A stretch of DNA of 6,029 nucleotides from Nitratireductor sp. (GTDB taxonomy: Bacteria; Pseudomonadota; Alphaproteobacteria; Rhizobiales; Rhizobiaceae): assembly GCA_020441735.1 (NCBI GenBank), contig JAGRLQ010000082.1:1-6029 (forward strand), in the 5' to 3' direction. This document shows, piece by piece, positions 1 to 6,016 of the stretch. Positions within the stretch are counted from its first letter, which is position 1; each line of letters opens with the position of its first letter. The notes below the pieces were generated by a model. The model was not told the DNA's origin, ran no database searches, and saw only the letters and a list, made by a program, of their open reading frames with translations. The position numbers and the translations under genes are program-made.

Positions 1-13
1 CGCACACAAGGGC

Positions 14-32
14 AGCCGGACAGAATCCGGCT
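14..32 (-). other. Stem-loop, 7 bp, in presumed bamA leader
   Basis: AGCCGGA (14-20) and TCCGGCT (26-32) are perfect inverted repeats around a 5-base loop. No run of T follows on either strand, so it does not look like an intrinsic terminator. It could be an mRNA leader structure, but its role is unknown. Confidence 0.45.
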
Positions 33-112
33 TAGTTAACAAACCTTTTACAAGGATTTGCGTCCCGTGCAACCATCCTAGACCAAAGATTTTCGTTAAT
101 TTGTCAATCTGT

Positions 113-136
113 TGCCAATTCGCCATGCCAATTCGC
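113..136. repeat. Tandem 11-bp direct repeat, possible operator
   Basis: TGCCAATTCGC occurs at 113-123 and again, exactly, at 126-136, a period of 13 bases with a 2-base spacer. Each copy contains a near-palindrome of the form GC-N-AATT-N-GC. The pair lies just upstream (in the minus-strand sense) of a TTGACA hexamer at 107-102. A regulator binding two adjacent sites is a reasonable guess, but no known motif is recognised and a chance duplication is possible. Confidence 0.45.
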
Positions 137-318
137 AAGCTTGGTTAACCGTTACTGAAATCCCGCCCGAATCCGCACGGCGCATGACGCGATATTTCTC
201 CGTCCGGCTGCCAACTTGCCGGGCTTTGGCAGCGCTTTCCAATCAACACAGACTGCACTGCTGCAATGAAATGTTACCGCGGAGCCGCACCGGCTGGTCC
301 GGGCATCCCGACAGCCTG

Positions 319-1452
319 TTACTGCAGCAACCGGCTGATATCGTTCCAGGTGGCAAAAACCATCAGCATCAACACAAGGCTGAGCCCGATCCTGAAACCG
401 AATTCCTGCGCCTTTTCCGTCAGTGGCTTTCCTCTCAGGGCCTCGATGGCATAGAAAACCAGATGTCCGCCATCCAGCATGGGGATTGGAAAAAGGTTTA
501 AAAGACCAATACTTACGGACAGAACAGCAACCAGGTTTATCAACGCGCTGGCGCCAACGGTAGCAACTTCACCTGAAACCTTGGCAATGCGTATCGGCCC
601 GCCAAGCTGATCGGCGGATTGATGGCCGGTAACGATATCCTTCAGATAGAGCATGGTGGTCCGCACGATGAACCAGGTTTCCCGAACACCCTGTCCGACC
701 GCCTCCACCGGTCCGAAATAGACCACTTTCGAGGTTTCCTCGCTCGGCGTATTGATGATGCCGATCATGCCGATATCCGACTTGTTGCCGAATCGGTCGG
801 TGCGCTCCTCTGTGCGCGGTGTGACAGTCAGAGCCTTCTCGATGCCGTCCCGGCTGATAACGACGGTCAATTCGCGGCCGGGATTGGGTGCGACGATTCG
901 CGGAATGTCGGTAAATGACTCGATCGCCTCGCCATTGATCGAAATGACCAAATCGCCCTGTTGAAAGCCTGCTTCCTGCGCAGCACCGCCAGCCACCAGG
1001 TCTGAGACAACCGGTTCTGAAACGAACCGGCCGATGAACATGAAACTCGCCGCGAAAATGATGATTGCCAGGATGAAGTTGGCAATTGGGCCGGCCGCAA
1101 CCACGGCAGCCCGCTGGCCCACGGATTTGTGCAGAAAGCTGTGTTTTCGTTCCTCTTCGCTCATTGCCTGGGCCTGTTCGAAATCCGGGCTTGAGGCAGC
1201 ATCCGCATCGCCGAAGAACTTCACATAGCCGCCCAGCGGGATTGCCGAGAGTTTCCAGCGCGTTCCGTGCCGGTCGGTATAGCCGAGCAGTTCCGGCCCG
1301 AAGCCGATGGAAAATGCATCCACCTTCACCTTGTTCCAGCGAGCCACGAGAAAATGGCCAAGTTCATGAAAGAACACGACGATGGTCAGAACGATCAGAA
1401 ACGGCAGGATATAGCCGAAAAAGGAGATCGAAGGCGCAGGCAGGGTTTCCAT
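319..1452 (-). CDS. rseP: RseP-type site-2 protease (M50 family zinc metalloprotease)
   Basis: This is an inner-membrane zinc metalloprotease of 377 residues that cuts substrates within the membrane. In E. coli RseP cleaves the anti-sigma factor RseA and remnant signal peptides; the substrates here are not known. The zinc-binding HELGH motif is at residues 29-33 inside the first membrane segment. GPIANF (121-126) opens a second hydrophobic stretch, one PDZ domain spans about 145-213, and NLFPIPMLDGG (319-329) carries the conserved Asp327, the third zinc ligand, before a last membrane segment at about 353-367. E. coli RseP has about 450 residues and two PDZ domains; one PDZ and about 375 residues is common in alphaproteobacteria, so this is not a truncation. 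The ATG at 1452 follows GGAAA (1462-1458). It lies 177 bases after cdsA and probably precedes bamA. Confidence 0.95.
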   Translation of the reverse strand: METLPAPSISFFGYILPFLIVLTIVVFFHELGHFLVARWNKVKVDAFSIGFGPELLGYTDRHGTRWKLSAIPLGGYVKFFGDADAASSPDFEQAQAMSEEERKHSFLHKSVGQRAAVVAAGPIANFILAIIIFAASFMFIGRFVSEPVVSDLVAGGAAQEAGFQQGDLVISINGEAIESFTDIPRIVAPNPGRELTVVISRDGIEKALTVTPRTEERTDRFGNKSDIGMIGIINTPSEETSKVVYFGPVEAVGQGVRETWFIVRTTMLYLKDIVTGHQSADQLGGPIRIAKVSGEVATVGASALINLVAVLSVSIGLLNLFPIPMLDGGHLVFYAIEALRGKPLTEKAQEFGFRIGLSLVLMLMVFATWNDISRLLQ

Positions 1453-1629
1453 GAGGATTTCCGAATCGGAGTTGGCCGGTCAGCGGCTTTCTGGCATTTG
1501 AACCTTGTCCTCGCCTGTATTGGCCCGCTGGCGCGACGGCAAGACGGTGCCAGCGGCTCTGGGATCAGGCAGGCAGGTTCCTTTGCCTTTTTGTCAGTCC
1601 AAGTGATCTAGTGAAGGCGCTTTCTGGCG
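1453..1629 (-). other. Spacer between cdsA and rseP with repeats
   Basis: These 177 bases have no plausible gene. The only ATG-led frame on the coding strand near the end encodes five residues. The spacer holds an 8-bp inverted repeat (1525-1556) and is bracketed by a 10-bp direct repeat, GCTTTCTGGC, at 1486-1495 and 1619-1628. In Caulobacter-like gene orders dxr lies between cdsA and rseP; no trace of Dxr coding sequence is seen here. Confidence 0.55.
1525..1556 (-). other. Inverted repeat, 8-bp stem, cdsA-rseP spacer
   Basis: CCGCTGGC (1525-1532) and GCCAGCGG (1549-1556) are exact inverted repeats with a 16-base loop. On the transcribed strand the stem is followed by GCCAATACAG rather than T residues, so it is a poor intrinsic terminator. 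An mRNA processing or stabilising structure is possible. Confidence 0.45.
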
Positions 1630-2517
1630 TCAACGTGGCAAGCCGAAGAATGTCTCCGCGAATCCCGTTGTCAGCGGGTCGGAACGCAGGCCGGCCGGCG
1701 CCAGCATGACGGCAATGGTCCAGGCAACGGCAATGGCGAAAATGAAGCCGTCGATCCGGTCGAGCACGCCGCCATGACCGGGAATGAGATTGCCGGAATC
1801 CTTCAGGTGAAAGCGCCGCTTGACCCAGGATTCAAACAGGTCGCCCGCCTGCGCCGCAAGCGCCAGCACCACCGCCAGCACCATGGTCATCCAGCCGGGG
1901 TTGATCGAAAAGGCCAGGGCAAGCGCGGATGAAATGATTGCAGCGCCGGCAAGGCCCCCCAGAAACCCCGCCCAGGTTTTGTTGGGAGAGATGGCTGGAG
2001 CAAGCTTCGGCCCGCCAATTCCCTTACCGGAGAAGTAGGCGAAACTGTCAGCCCCCCAAACGCAGGCAAAGACGAAAAGAACGATGAAGAAGCCCTGCTC
2101 GCCATTGCGCATGTCGGCCAGGGCGATAAAGGGAAAGCCGGCATAGATCAGTGCGGTACTGCCCCATACGGTGCGACCGATAACCAGTTCCCACAGCGCA
2201 ATCAGCACCGCGCCACCGGCAACCAGCAGAATTCCGGTAGCAGGCCGTTCCACAAGATAGCTGGCATAAAGCAGAACCAGCAGAACCGTCACCGCGAAGG
2301 CCACCCGCAATGGCAGTTCCGTTTTCACCATGCCGCGAAATTCGAAGAATATCAGGGCGGAAAAGACGATTGAAAGCAGCAGGAAGGTCTTGCCGCCAAC
2401 CCATGTGCACCAGATTGCAAAAGCCGCCAGTACGACAGCGGAAATGATGCGCAACGGCAGATCGGAGTATCGCCCTGCGCTTATGGCCTTGCCGTCCTTG
2501 TCCATTCTCCCCCGCAT
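1630..2517 (-). CDS. cdsA: Phosphatidate cytidylyltransferase (CDP-diglyceride synthase)
   Basis: This multi-pass inner-membrane enzyme joins CTP and phosphatidic acid to give CDP-diacylglycerol, the precursor of all main phospholipids. The 295-residue protein is strongly hydrophobic, with membrane segments at about 23-38, 44-60, 70-88, 94-113, 120-135, 143-157, 183-204, 209-224 and 257-273. The family signature runs from about 230 to 256: S-W-V-K-R-R, then KDSGNLIPGHGG and LDRID, including the acidic residues that bind metal. An earlier conserved stretch, ADSFAYFSGKGIGGPKLAP with SPNKTWAG, lies at 156-184. The length is slightly above the usual 270-285. The start is uncertain: the ATG at 2517 lacks a clear Shine-Dalgarno, and Met5 (ATG at 2505) has GGGGGAG placed almost against it. 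It lies 66 bases after uppS and is probably cotranscribed. Confidence 0.95.
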   Translation of the reverse strand: MRGRMDKDGKAISAGRYSDLPLRIISAVVLAAFAIWCTWVGGKTFLLLSIVFSALIFFEFRGMVKTELPLRVAFAVTVLLVLLYASYLVERPATGILLVAGGAVLIALWELVIGRTVWGSTALIYAGFPFIALADMRNGEQGFFIVLFVFACVWGADSFAYFSGKGIGGPKLAPAISPNKTWAGFLGGLAGAAIISSALALAFSINPGWMTMVLAVVLALAAQAGDLFESWVKRRFHLKDSGNLIPGHGGVLDRIDGFIFAIAVAWTIAVMLAPAGLRSDPLTTGFAETFFGLPR

Positions 2518-2583
2518 TGTTCACATGCCGCAGCCACCGCCCCAATGGTCGCCAGCGTCAGTTGACACAGTCAGCAGAGACGG

Positions 2584-3372
2584 TCAGCTCTGCAGCGCCT
2601 TTTCATCGCCGCCATCGAGAAGCCCGCCATACTTGCGTTTGCGGGAGGCATATTCCTCCAGCGCCGCCGCCAGATCTCCAGCGTTCATGTCCGGCCACTC
2701 CTTGTCAATAAAAACAAACTCCGCATAGGAGGATTGCCACAACAAGAAGTTGGACAGCCGCTTCTCACCGGCTGTCCGCAAAACAAGATCGGGATCAGGA
2801 ATGCCGGCGGTAAACAGCGCCTCATCGATTACCGCTTCATCGATCGACGCGATATCCAGTTCGCCGTGCTTTGCCCTTGCCGCAATGTCGCGCACGGCGC
2901 GGATGATTTCCTGGCGCGCACCGTAGTTAAAGGCAATGATCAGGGTTTGCGCCGTATTGTCCCCCGTAAGATTTTCCGCTTCGTCCAGCAGGCTGAGAAT
3001 GTCGCCGGGAACGTTTTCCCGCTCGCCGATGACACGGATGCGGACATTGTTCTGGTGCAATTCGGCAAGATCGCGCCGAATGAAAATCCTGAGCAGCTTG
3101 AAGAGCTCGTTGATCTCGTCCTTCGGCCTCGACCAGTTCTCGGTCGAGAACGAATAAAGCGTCAGATAGGCGATGCCCTGTTCGCGGGCTGCCTTGACGA
3201 TGGTACGGACAGCCTCAACCCCCTTGTGGTGTCCGTGATGACGCGGCAGGCCGCGCTTGCGCGCCCAGCGTCCATTGCCATCCATGATGATGGCGAGATG
3301 GCGGGGGGGCTGCTGAAAAGCATTACCGGCGTGTTGGCCTGCCATTCCCCGCATATCCTCGTTTGCTCGCAT
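2584..3372 (-). CDS. uppS: Undecaprenyl diphosphate synthase (cis-prenyltransferase)
   Basis: This cytoplasmic enzyme adds eight isopentenyl diphosphates in cis to farnesyl diphosphate, giving the C55 carrier precursor needed for peptidoglycan and surface polysaccharides. The 262-residue protein has the cis-prenyltransferase motifs in order: HLAIIMDGNGRWA (25-37, catalytic Asp31), FSTENW (75-80), FNYGARQEI (148-156), RTAGEKRLSNFLLWQ (199-213, diphosphate-binding arginines) and YAEFVF (216-221, with the Mg-linked Glu218). The second residue after RT is Ala where Gly or Ser is more usual; this is a mild variant. The first 23 residues are a poorly conserved lead. The ATG at 3372 has only GG directly before it, while Met10 (ATG at 3345) has GAGGA and GGGGA upstream, so a 253-residue product is possible. 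frr ends 31 bases upstream. Confidence 0.94.
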   Translation of the reverse strand: MRANEDMRGMAGQHAGNAFQQPPRHLAIIMDGNGRWARKRGLPRHHGHHKGVEAVRTIVKAAREQGIAYLTLYSFSTENWSRPKDEINELFKLLRIFIRRDLAELHQNNVRIRVIGERENVPGDILSLLDEAENLTGDNTAQTLIIAFNYGARQEIIRAVRDIAARAKHGELDIASIDEAVIDEALFTAGIPDPDLVLRTAGEKRLSNFLLWQSSYAEFVFIDKEWPDMNAGDLAAALEEYASRKRKYGGLLDGGDEKALQS

Positions 3373-3379
3373 CCGTTTG

Positions 3380-3398
3380 TGGGGCTGTTACCCCAGCC
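3380..3398 (-). other. Alternative hairpins between frr and uppS
   Basis: Two short stems can form and exclude each other: TGGGG (3380-3384) with CCCCA (3391-3395), or GGCTG (3383-3387) with CAGCC (3394-3398). Both fill the 31-base gap between the frr stop and the first uppS start. There is no following run of T on the transcribed strand. They may affect access to the uppS start or coupling with frr; this is inference. Confidence 0.35.
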
Positions 3399-3403
3399 AA
3401 CCA

Positions 3404-3967
3404 TCAAACCTGCATGATTTCGGTTTCTTTCTGGGCAAGGGCTTCGTCGACCTTGGTAACCATGTCATCGGTCAGTTTCTGCACCCGGTCGGAAAGCGTA
3501 TGCGCATCGTCCTTGCCGATATCGCCGTCCTTTTCAGCCTTCTTCACCTCTTCCATACCGTCACGGCGAACATGGCGGATGGCGACTTTGGCATTCTCCG
3601 CATACTGATGGGCAATCTTGACCAGTTCGCGGCGGCGTTCCTCATTGAGTTCCGGCAGCGGAATGCGCAGGTTCTGGCCATCGACGACCGGATTGAGGCC
3701 CAATCCCGAATCGCGGATCGCCTTTTCCACCGCCCCCACCATGGATTTGTCCCAGACCTGTACGGAAACCATGCGTGCTTCCGGCACATTGACCGTGCCG
3801 ACCTGGTTGATCGGCATCGACTGGCCATAGGCCTCCACCATCACCGGATCAAGCAGGCTTGCCGAGGCGCGGCCCGTCCGCAGGCCTGCCAGATCATTCC
3901 TGAGCGAGGAGATCGCGCCTTCCATCCGCTTGGTGAGATCACTGAAATCGATTGCGTCGTCCGACAT
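3404..3967 (-). CDS. frr: Ribosome recycling factor
   Basis: RRF splits the post-termination ribosome together with EF-G, freeing subunits for a new round of translation; it is cytosolic and essential. The 187-residue product matches the usual 185-187. Features of the family are visible: the N-terminal helix ending in LRTGRASASLLDP (29-41), the beta domain with YGQSMPINQVGTVNVPEAR (47-65), and the long helices with LNEERRRELVK (107-117) and IRHVRRDGMEEVKK (130-143), which hold the arginines that contact 23S rRNA. The start is set at ATG 3967 because AAGGAA (3981-3976) lies 8 bases before it. A GTG at 3973 in the same frame would add two residues but sits only two bases from that Shine-Dalgarno. 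It follows pyrH after 139 bases, an order common in bacteria. Confidence 0.96.
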   Translation of the reverse strand: MSDDAIDFSDLTKRMEGAISSLRNDLAGLRTGRASASLLDPVMVEAYGQSMPINQVGTVNVPEARMVSVQVWDKSMVGAVEKAIRDSGLGLNPVVDGQNLRIPLPELNEERRRELVKIAHQYAENAKVAIRHVRRDGMEEVKKAEKDGDIGKDDAHTLSDRVQKLTDDMVTKVDEALAQKETEIMQV

Positions 3968-3975
3968 TTCCACGC

Positions 3976-3981
3976 TTCCTT
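3976..3981 (-). promoter_or_regulatory. Ribosome binding site of frr (decides start)
   Basis: AAGGAA reads on the minus strand from 3981 to 3976. It is 8 bases from the ATG at 3967 but only 2 from the in-frame GTG at 3973, so it supports the ATG. Confidence 0.7.
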
Positions 3982-4045
3982 ATACTGGTCTTCTACTGAA
4001 GCTGCTCAGGTGTCTACCGAACATGCCTGAACGATGAACAAACCT

Positions 4046-4073
4046 GGCAAGCCTTTTCACCGCACCACTTGCC
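4046..4073 (-). other. Inverted repeat in the pyrH-frr spacer
   Basis: GGCAAG (4046-4051) and CTTGCC (4068-4073) are exact inverted repeats around 16 bases. On the transcribed strand the stem is followed by AGGTTTGTTC, only weakly T-rich. It could be a weak attenuator before frr, or chance. Confidence 0.3.
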
Positions 4074-4083
4074 CACTGCGGGT

Positions 4084-4096
4084 GGCTTTGAAAGCC
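4084..4096. other. Palindrome just after pyrH
   Basis: GGCTTTGAAAGCC is a perfect palindrome around a single central base, beginning about 10 bases after the pyrH stop on the minus strand. As RNA it gives a 5-bp stem with a 3-base loop and no T-run behind it. It may be a small 3'-end structure or a protein site; no known motif is recognised. Confidence 0.35.
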
Positions 4097-4106
4097 TGCC
4101 GCGCCG

Positions 4107-4862
4107 TCAAATCGTGACCGTAGTGCAGCGGCCTTTTCCTTGCAATACGCGCGCAAGTTCACCGGGCTTTTCCAGCGAAAAGACGACGATGGGAATGGAT
4201 GCGTTTCTGGCCAGCGCCACTGCAGCTTCATCCATCACCTTCAACCCGCGCGCCAGCATTTCATCATGGGAAATCGTGTCGAAGCGCTCGGCACCGGGAT
4301 CGGTTTTCGGATCGGCCGAATAAACCCCGTCCACCTGGGTTCCCTTGAACAAGGCATCGGCCCGCATCTCGCTTGCCCTGAGCGCGGCAGCCGTATCGGT
4401 GGTGAAAAACGGGTTGCCCGTGCCGCCGGCAAAAACGACCACCCTGCCCGCATCAAGATGGGCGTCAAGGCCGCGTTGGGTGAAGGTCTCGCAAAAGGCC
4501 GGCATATCGACGGCCGAAAGGACAACAGCCTCCATTCCGGCATCATCCAGCGCCATTTTCAGCGCCTTGGCATTCATCACGGTCGCCAGCATGCCCATGT
4601 GGTCGCCGGTTACCCGGTCAGCCCCCTTGGCAGCCAGCGCAACGCCACGGAAAATATTGCCGCCGCCAACAACCAGTGCGATACGGACGCCCAGTCCGAC
4701 GGCCTGCTTAACGTCACTTGCAATGCGCGCCGTCATCTTCGGATCGATACCGAAGGACTGCTCTCCCATCAGCGCCTCGCCGGAGACCTTGAACAGGACG
4801 CGCCCATAGCGCGTTTTTGCCCTCGCCTTGGAACCGGATGCGCGCTTTGCCGCCTTTGCCAT
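4107..4862 (-). CDS. pyrH: Uridylate kinase (UMP kinase)
   Basis: UMP kinase phosphorylates UMP to UDP with ATP in pyrimidine synthesis; the bacterial enzyme is a cytosolic hexamer of the amino-acid kinase family, unrelated to eukaryotic UMP/CMP kinases. The 251-residue protein shows KVSGEALMG (25-33, phosphate-binding lysine), GGGNIFRG (66-73), TGDHMGMLAT (85-94), FAGGTGNPFFTTDTAAALRA (144-163, with the catalytic Asp156), KGTQVDGVYSADP (173-185, nucleotide loop) and a C-terminal GKGRCTTV. The family usually has about 240 residues. The extra length is a lysine- and arginine-rich N-terminus (first 18 residues) before RYGRVLFKVSGEA. No other ATG lies before Met32, so the ATG at 4862 is kept. 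Its Shine-Dalgarno is poor: GGGGA about 12 bases upstream. A strong hairpin lies between tsf and this gene. Confidence 0.96.
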   Translation of the reverse strand: MAKAAKRASGSKARAKTRYGRVLFKVSGEALMGEQSFGIDPKMTARIASDVKQAVGLGVRIALVVGGGNIFRGVALAAKGADRVTGDHMGMLATVMNAKALKMALDDAGMEAVVLSAVDMPAFCETFTQRGLDAHLDAGRVVVFAGGTGNPFFTTDTAAALRASEMRADALFKGTQVDGVYSADPKTDPGAERFDTISHDEMLARGLKVMDEAAVALARNASIPIVVFSLEKPGELARVLQGKGRCTTVTI

Positions 4863-4908
4863 GAATGTGAATCATCCCCGGAATTGATGCTGTCCTGCGA
4901 TACACGAA

Positions 4909-4934
4909 GGGCGCTCCGTTGTCACGAAGCGCCC
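4909..4934 (-). terminator. Hairpin between tsf and pyrH, possible terminator or attenuator
   Basis: On the minus strand the RNA from 4934 to 4909 folds into an 11-bp stem, with 10 Watson-Crick pairs and one U-G pair, closed by a GACA loop. The outer seven pairs are GGGCGCU with AGCGCCC. It begins 30 bases after the tsf stop. The following bases read TTCGTGTA, only a short, broken T-run, so termination may be partial. A small hairpin with 5-bp arms ACACT and AGTGT (4943-4956) lies just before it. Partial termination would explain higher tsf than pyrH output; the effect is inferred. Confidence 0.55.
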
Positions 4935-4964
4935 CTCATTAAACACTGCGAAGTGTGACCGGGA

Positions 4965-5888
4965 TCAGCTCTTAGCCATCGAAGCGACTTCGGCTGCAAA
5001 GTCGTCTTCCTTTTTCTCGATGCCTTCGCCCAGCGCCATGCGGACAAAGCCTTTCAGGGCGATCGGCGCACCGGCATCCTTCTCGGCATTCTTGATCGCC
5101 TGCTCGACCTTGGTCTCGCCATCGATCACGAAGGTCTGCGACAGCAATACGCTTTCCTCGTAGAACTTGCGCATGCGGCCTTCGACCATCTTCTCGACGA
5201 TTTCAGCCGGCTTGCCGGATTCTGAAGCCTGTTCGGTGTAGATGGCGCGCTCGCGCTCGGCCACATCCGCCGGGATCTCGTCCTGGGTGGCAGCCAGCGG
5301 ATTGGTTGCGGCAACATGCATGGCAACCTGCTTGCCGATGGCAGCAAGCGCACCGGCATCGCCTTCCGATTCAAGCGCTACCAGCACGCCGATCTTGCCG
5401 AGGCCTTCACCGGCAGCATTGTGCATGTAGCTTGCCACCACGCCCTTGCCGACGGCGAGTTTGGCAGCCCGGCGCAGCGTCATGTTCTCGCCGATCGTGG
5501 CGATTGCATCGGTCAGCGTGTCGGCAACCGACTTGTCGCCGCCATTGATCGTTGCAGCAGCAATCGCATCGACGGAACCGTCGGTCTCAAGCGCGGTAGC
5601 CGCGGTGCGGCGCACCAGATCCTGGAACTGTTCGTTCTTGGCAACGAAGTCGGTTTCCGAATTGACCTCGATCAGTACGGCAGCGGTATTGCCCTGCGCC
5701 ATGCCGATCAGGCCTTCAGCGGCGACACGACCGGATTTTTTCTCGGCCTTGGCGATGCCCTTCGAACGCAGCCAGTCCATGGCTGCTTCGATATCGCCAT
5801 TGTTTTCGGTCAGCGCGGTCTTGCAGTCCATCATGCCGGCGCCGGACTTGTCACGCAGTTCTTTTACCAGGGAAGCGGTAATGGTCAT
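4965..5888 (-). CDS. tsf: Translation elongation factor Ts
   Basis: EF-Ts is the guanine nucleotide exchange factor for EF-Tu: it drives GDP off so that GTP can bind, in the cytosol. The 307-residue protein has the N-terminal UBA-like domain with the first family signature LRDKSGAGMMDCKTAL (11-26), and the second signature EVNSETDFVAKN (74-85), whose TDFVAKN part enters EF-Tu. The core repeats follow, with IGKQVAMHVAA (184-194) and EKMVEGRMRKFYEE (232-245). About 305-308 residues is normal for alphaproteobacteria; E. coli has 283. The start is the ATG at 5888, because AAGGAAGGA (5904-5896) lies 7 bases before it and MTITASLVKELR matches the family N-terminus. An ATG at 5909 in frame would add MARKDKK, but those codons are the Shine-Dalgarno itself. 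rpsB is expected upstream. Confidence 0.96.
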   Translation of the reverse strand: MTITASLVKELRDKSGAGMMDCKTALTENNGDIEAAMDWLRSKGIAKAEKKSGRVAAEGLIGMAQGNTAAVLIEVNSETDFVAKNEQFQDLVRRTAATALETDGSVDAIAAATINGGDKSVADTLTDAIATIGENMTLRRAAKLAVGKGVVASYMHNAAGEGLGKIGVLVALESEGDAGALAAIGKQVAMHVAATNPLAATQDEIPADVAERERAIYTEQASESGKPAEIVEKMVEGRMRKFYEESVLLSQTFVIDGETKVEQAIKNAEKDAGAPIALKGFVRMALGEGIEKKEDDFAAEVASMAKS

Positions 5889-5895
5889 CTTCTTG

Positions 5896-5904
5896 TCCTT
5901 CCTT
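5896..5904 (-). promoter_or_regulatory. Ribosome binding site of tsf (decides start)
   Basis: AAGGAAGGA reads on the minus strand from 5904 to 5896, 7 bases before the ATG at 5888. It is strong and well spaced, and it lies inside the 7-codon extension that a start at 5909 would need, which argues against that start. Confidence 0.8.
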
Positions 5905-5908
5905 GCCA

Positions 5909-5936
5909 TGCCAGCACGCCCAAATTCGTGTTGGCA
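5909..5936 (-). other. Long stem-loop directly before the tsf ribosome binding site
   Basis: TGCCAACACG and CGTGCTGGCA on the minus strand pair into a 10-bp stem with one A-C mismatch and an 8-base loop. It ends five bases before the Shine-Dalgarno, leaving that free. Four of its bases (5933-5936) are shared with the next hairpin upstream, so only one of the two can form fully. Confidence 0.45.
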
Positions 5937-5951
5937 CCCCTTGGGGATGCC
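5933..5951 (-). other. Stem-loop in the tsf leader
   Basis: GGCATCCC and GGGGTGCC on the minus strand form 8 pairs, one of them U-G, around a 3-base loop. No T-run follows, so it is not a typical terminator. It competes with the 5909-5936 stem through the shared TGCC. Confidence 0.45.
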
Positions 5952-6002
5952 ATTGTGACGGGACTGACAGGTTTTTGTGACAGCTTTGCTGCCGCAGCAT
6001 TT

Positions 6003-6016
6003 GCGGCTTCCGCCGC
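6003..6016 (-). other. Small GNRA-type hairpin at the window edge
   Basis: On the minus strand GCGGC and GCCGC flank a GGAA loop (5-bp stem). A second small stem, GCTG with CAGC, follows directly. Both lie in the expected rpsB-tsf interval. Whether they belong to the 3' end of the rpsB message cannot be seen here. Confidence 0.3.

Larger units (their letters stand above)
1..318 (-). other. Non-coding spacer after rseP, presumed bamA leader
   Basis: No convincing gene is seen in these 318 bases on either strand. In related Hyphomicrobiales the gene after rseP is bamA (outer membrane beta-barrel assembly), so this is probably its leader; that is inference, since no BamA coding sequence is visible. 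The stretch is more AT-rich near 30-150 than the flanking genes. It holds a tandem direct repeat (113-136), a TTGACA hexamer on the minus strand (107-102) without a good -10 partner, a GGTTAACC palindrome (143-150), a GTTAAC (35-40) and a 7-bp hairpin (14-32). A 14-codon frame on the minus strand (76-32) has no proper Shine-Dalgarno. No strong intrinsic terminator follows rseP, so read-through into the next gene is plausible. Confidence 0.6.

Noticed and set aside
32..76. Minus-strand 14-codon frame ending at the 14-32 hairpin, as a possible leader peptide
   Set aside because: No proper Shine-Dalgarno (AGG abuts the ATG) and no run of a regulatory codon.
79..107. Sigma-70-like promoter for bamA from TTGACA at 107-102
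   Set aside because: With 16-18 base spacing the -10 candidates (TGGTCT, GGTCTA, GTCTAG) match the consensus poorly, so it is mentioned but not called.
283..318. Terminator right after rseP
   Set aside because: Only short 4-bp GC stems are possible (for example CCGG with CCGG) and no T-run follows.
2734..3417. Plus-strand open frame of 227 codons opposite uppS
   Set aside because: Antisense shadow of uppS; its composition follows the uppS codon pattern and no motif is seen.
23..4873. GANTC methylation sites in spacers (23-27, 169-173, 1463-1467, 4869-4873)
   Set aside because: Four sites in roughly 800 bases of spacer is close to chance expectation, so no CcrM-linked control is claimed.
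4140..4958. Long plus-strand open frame of 272 codons opposite pyrH
   Set aside because: It lies almost entirely antisense to an intact pyrH, shows no family motif, and is the usual mirror frame of GC-rich coding DNA.
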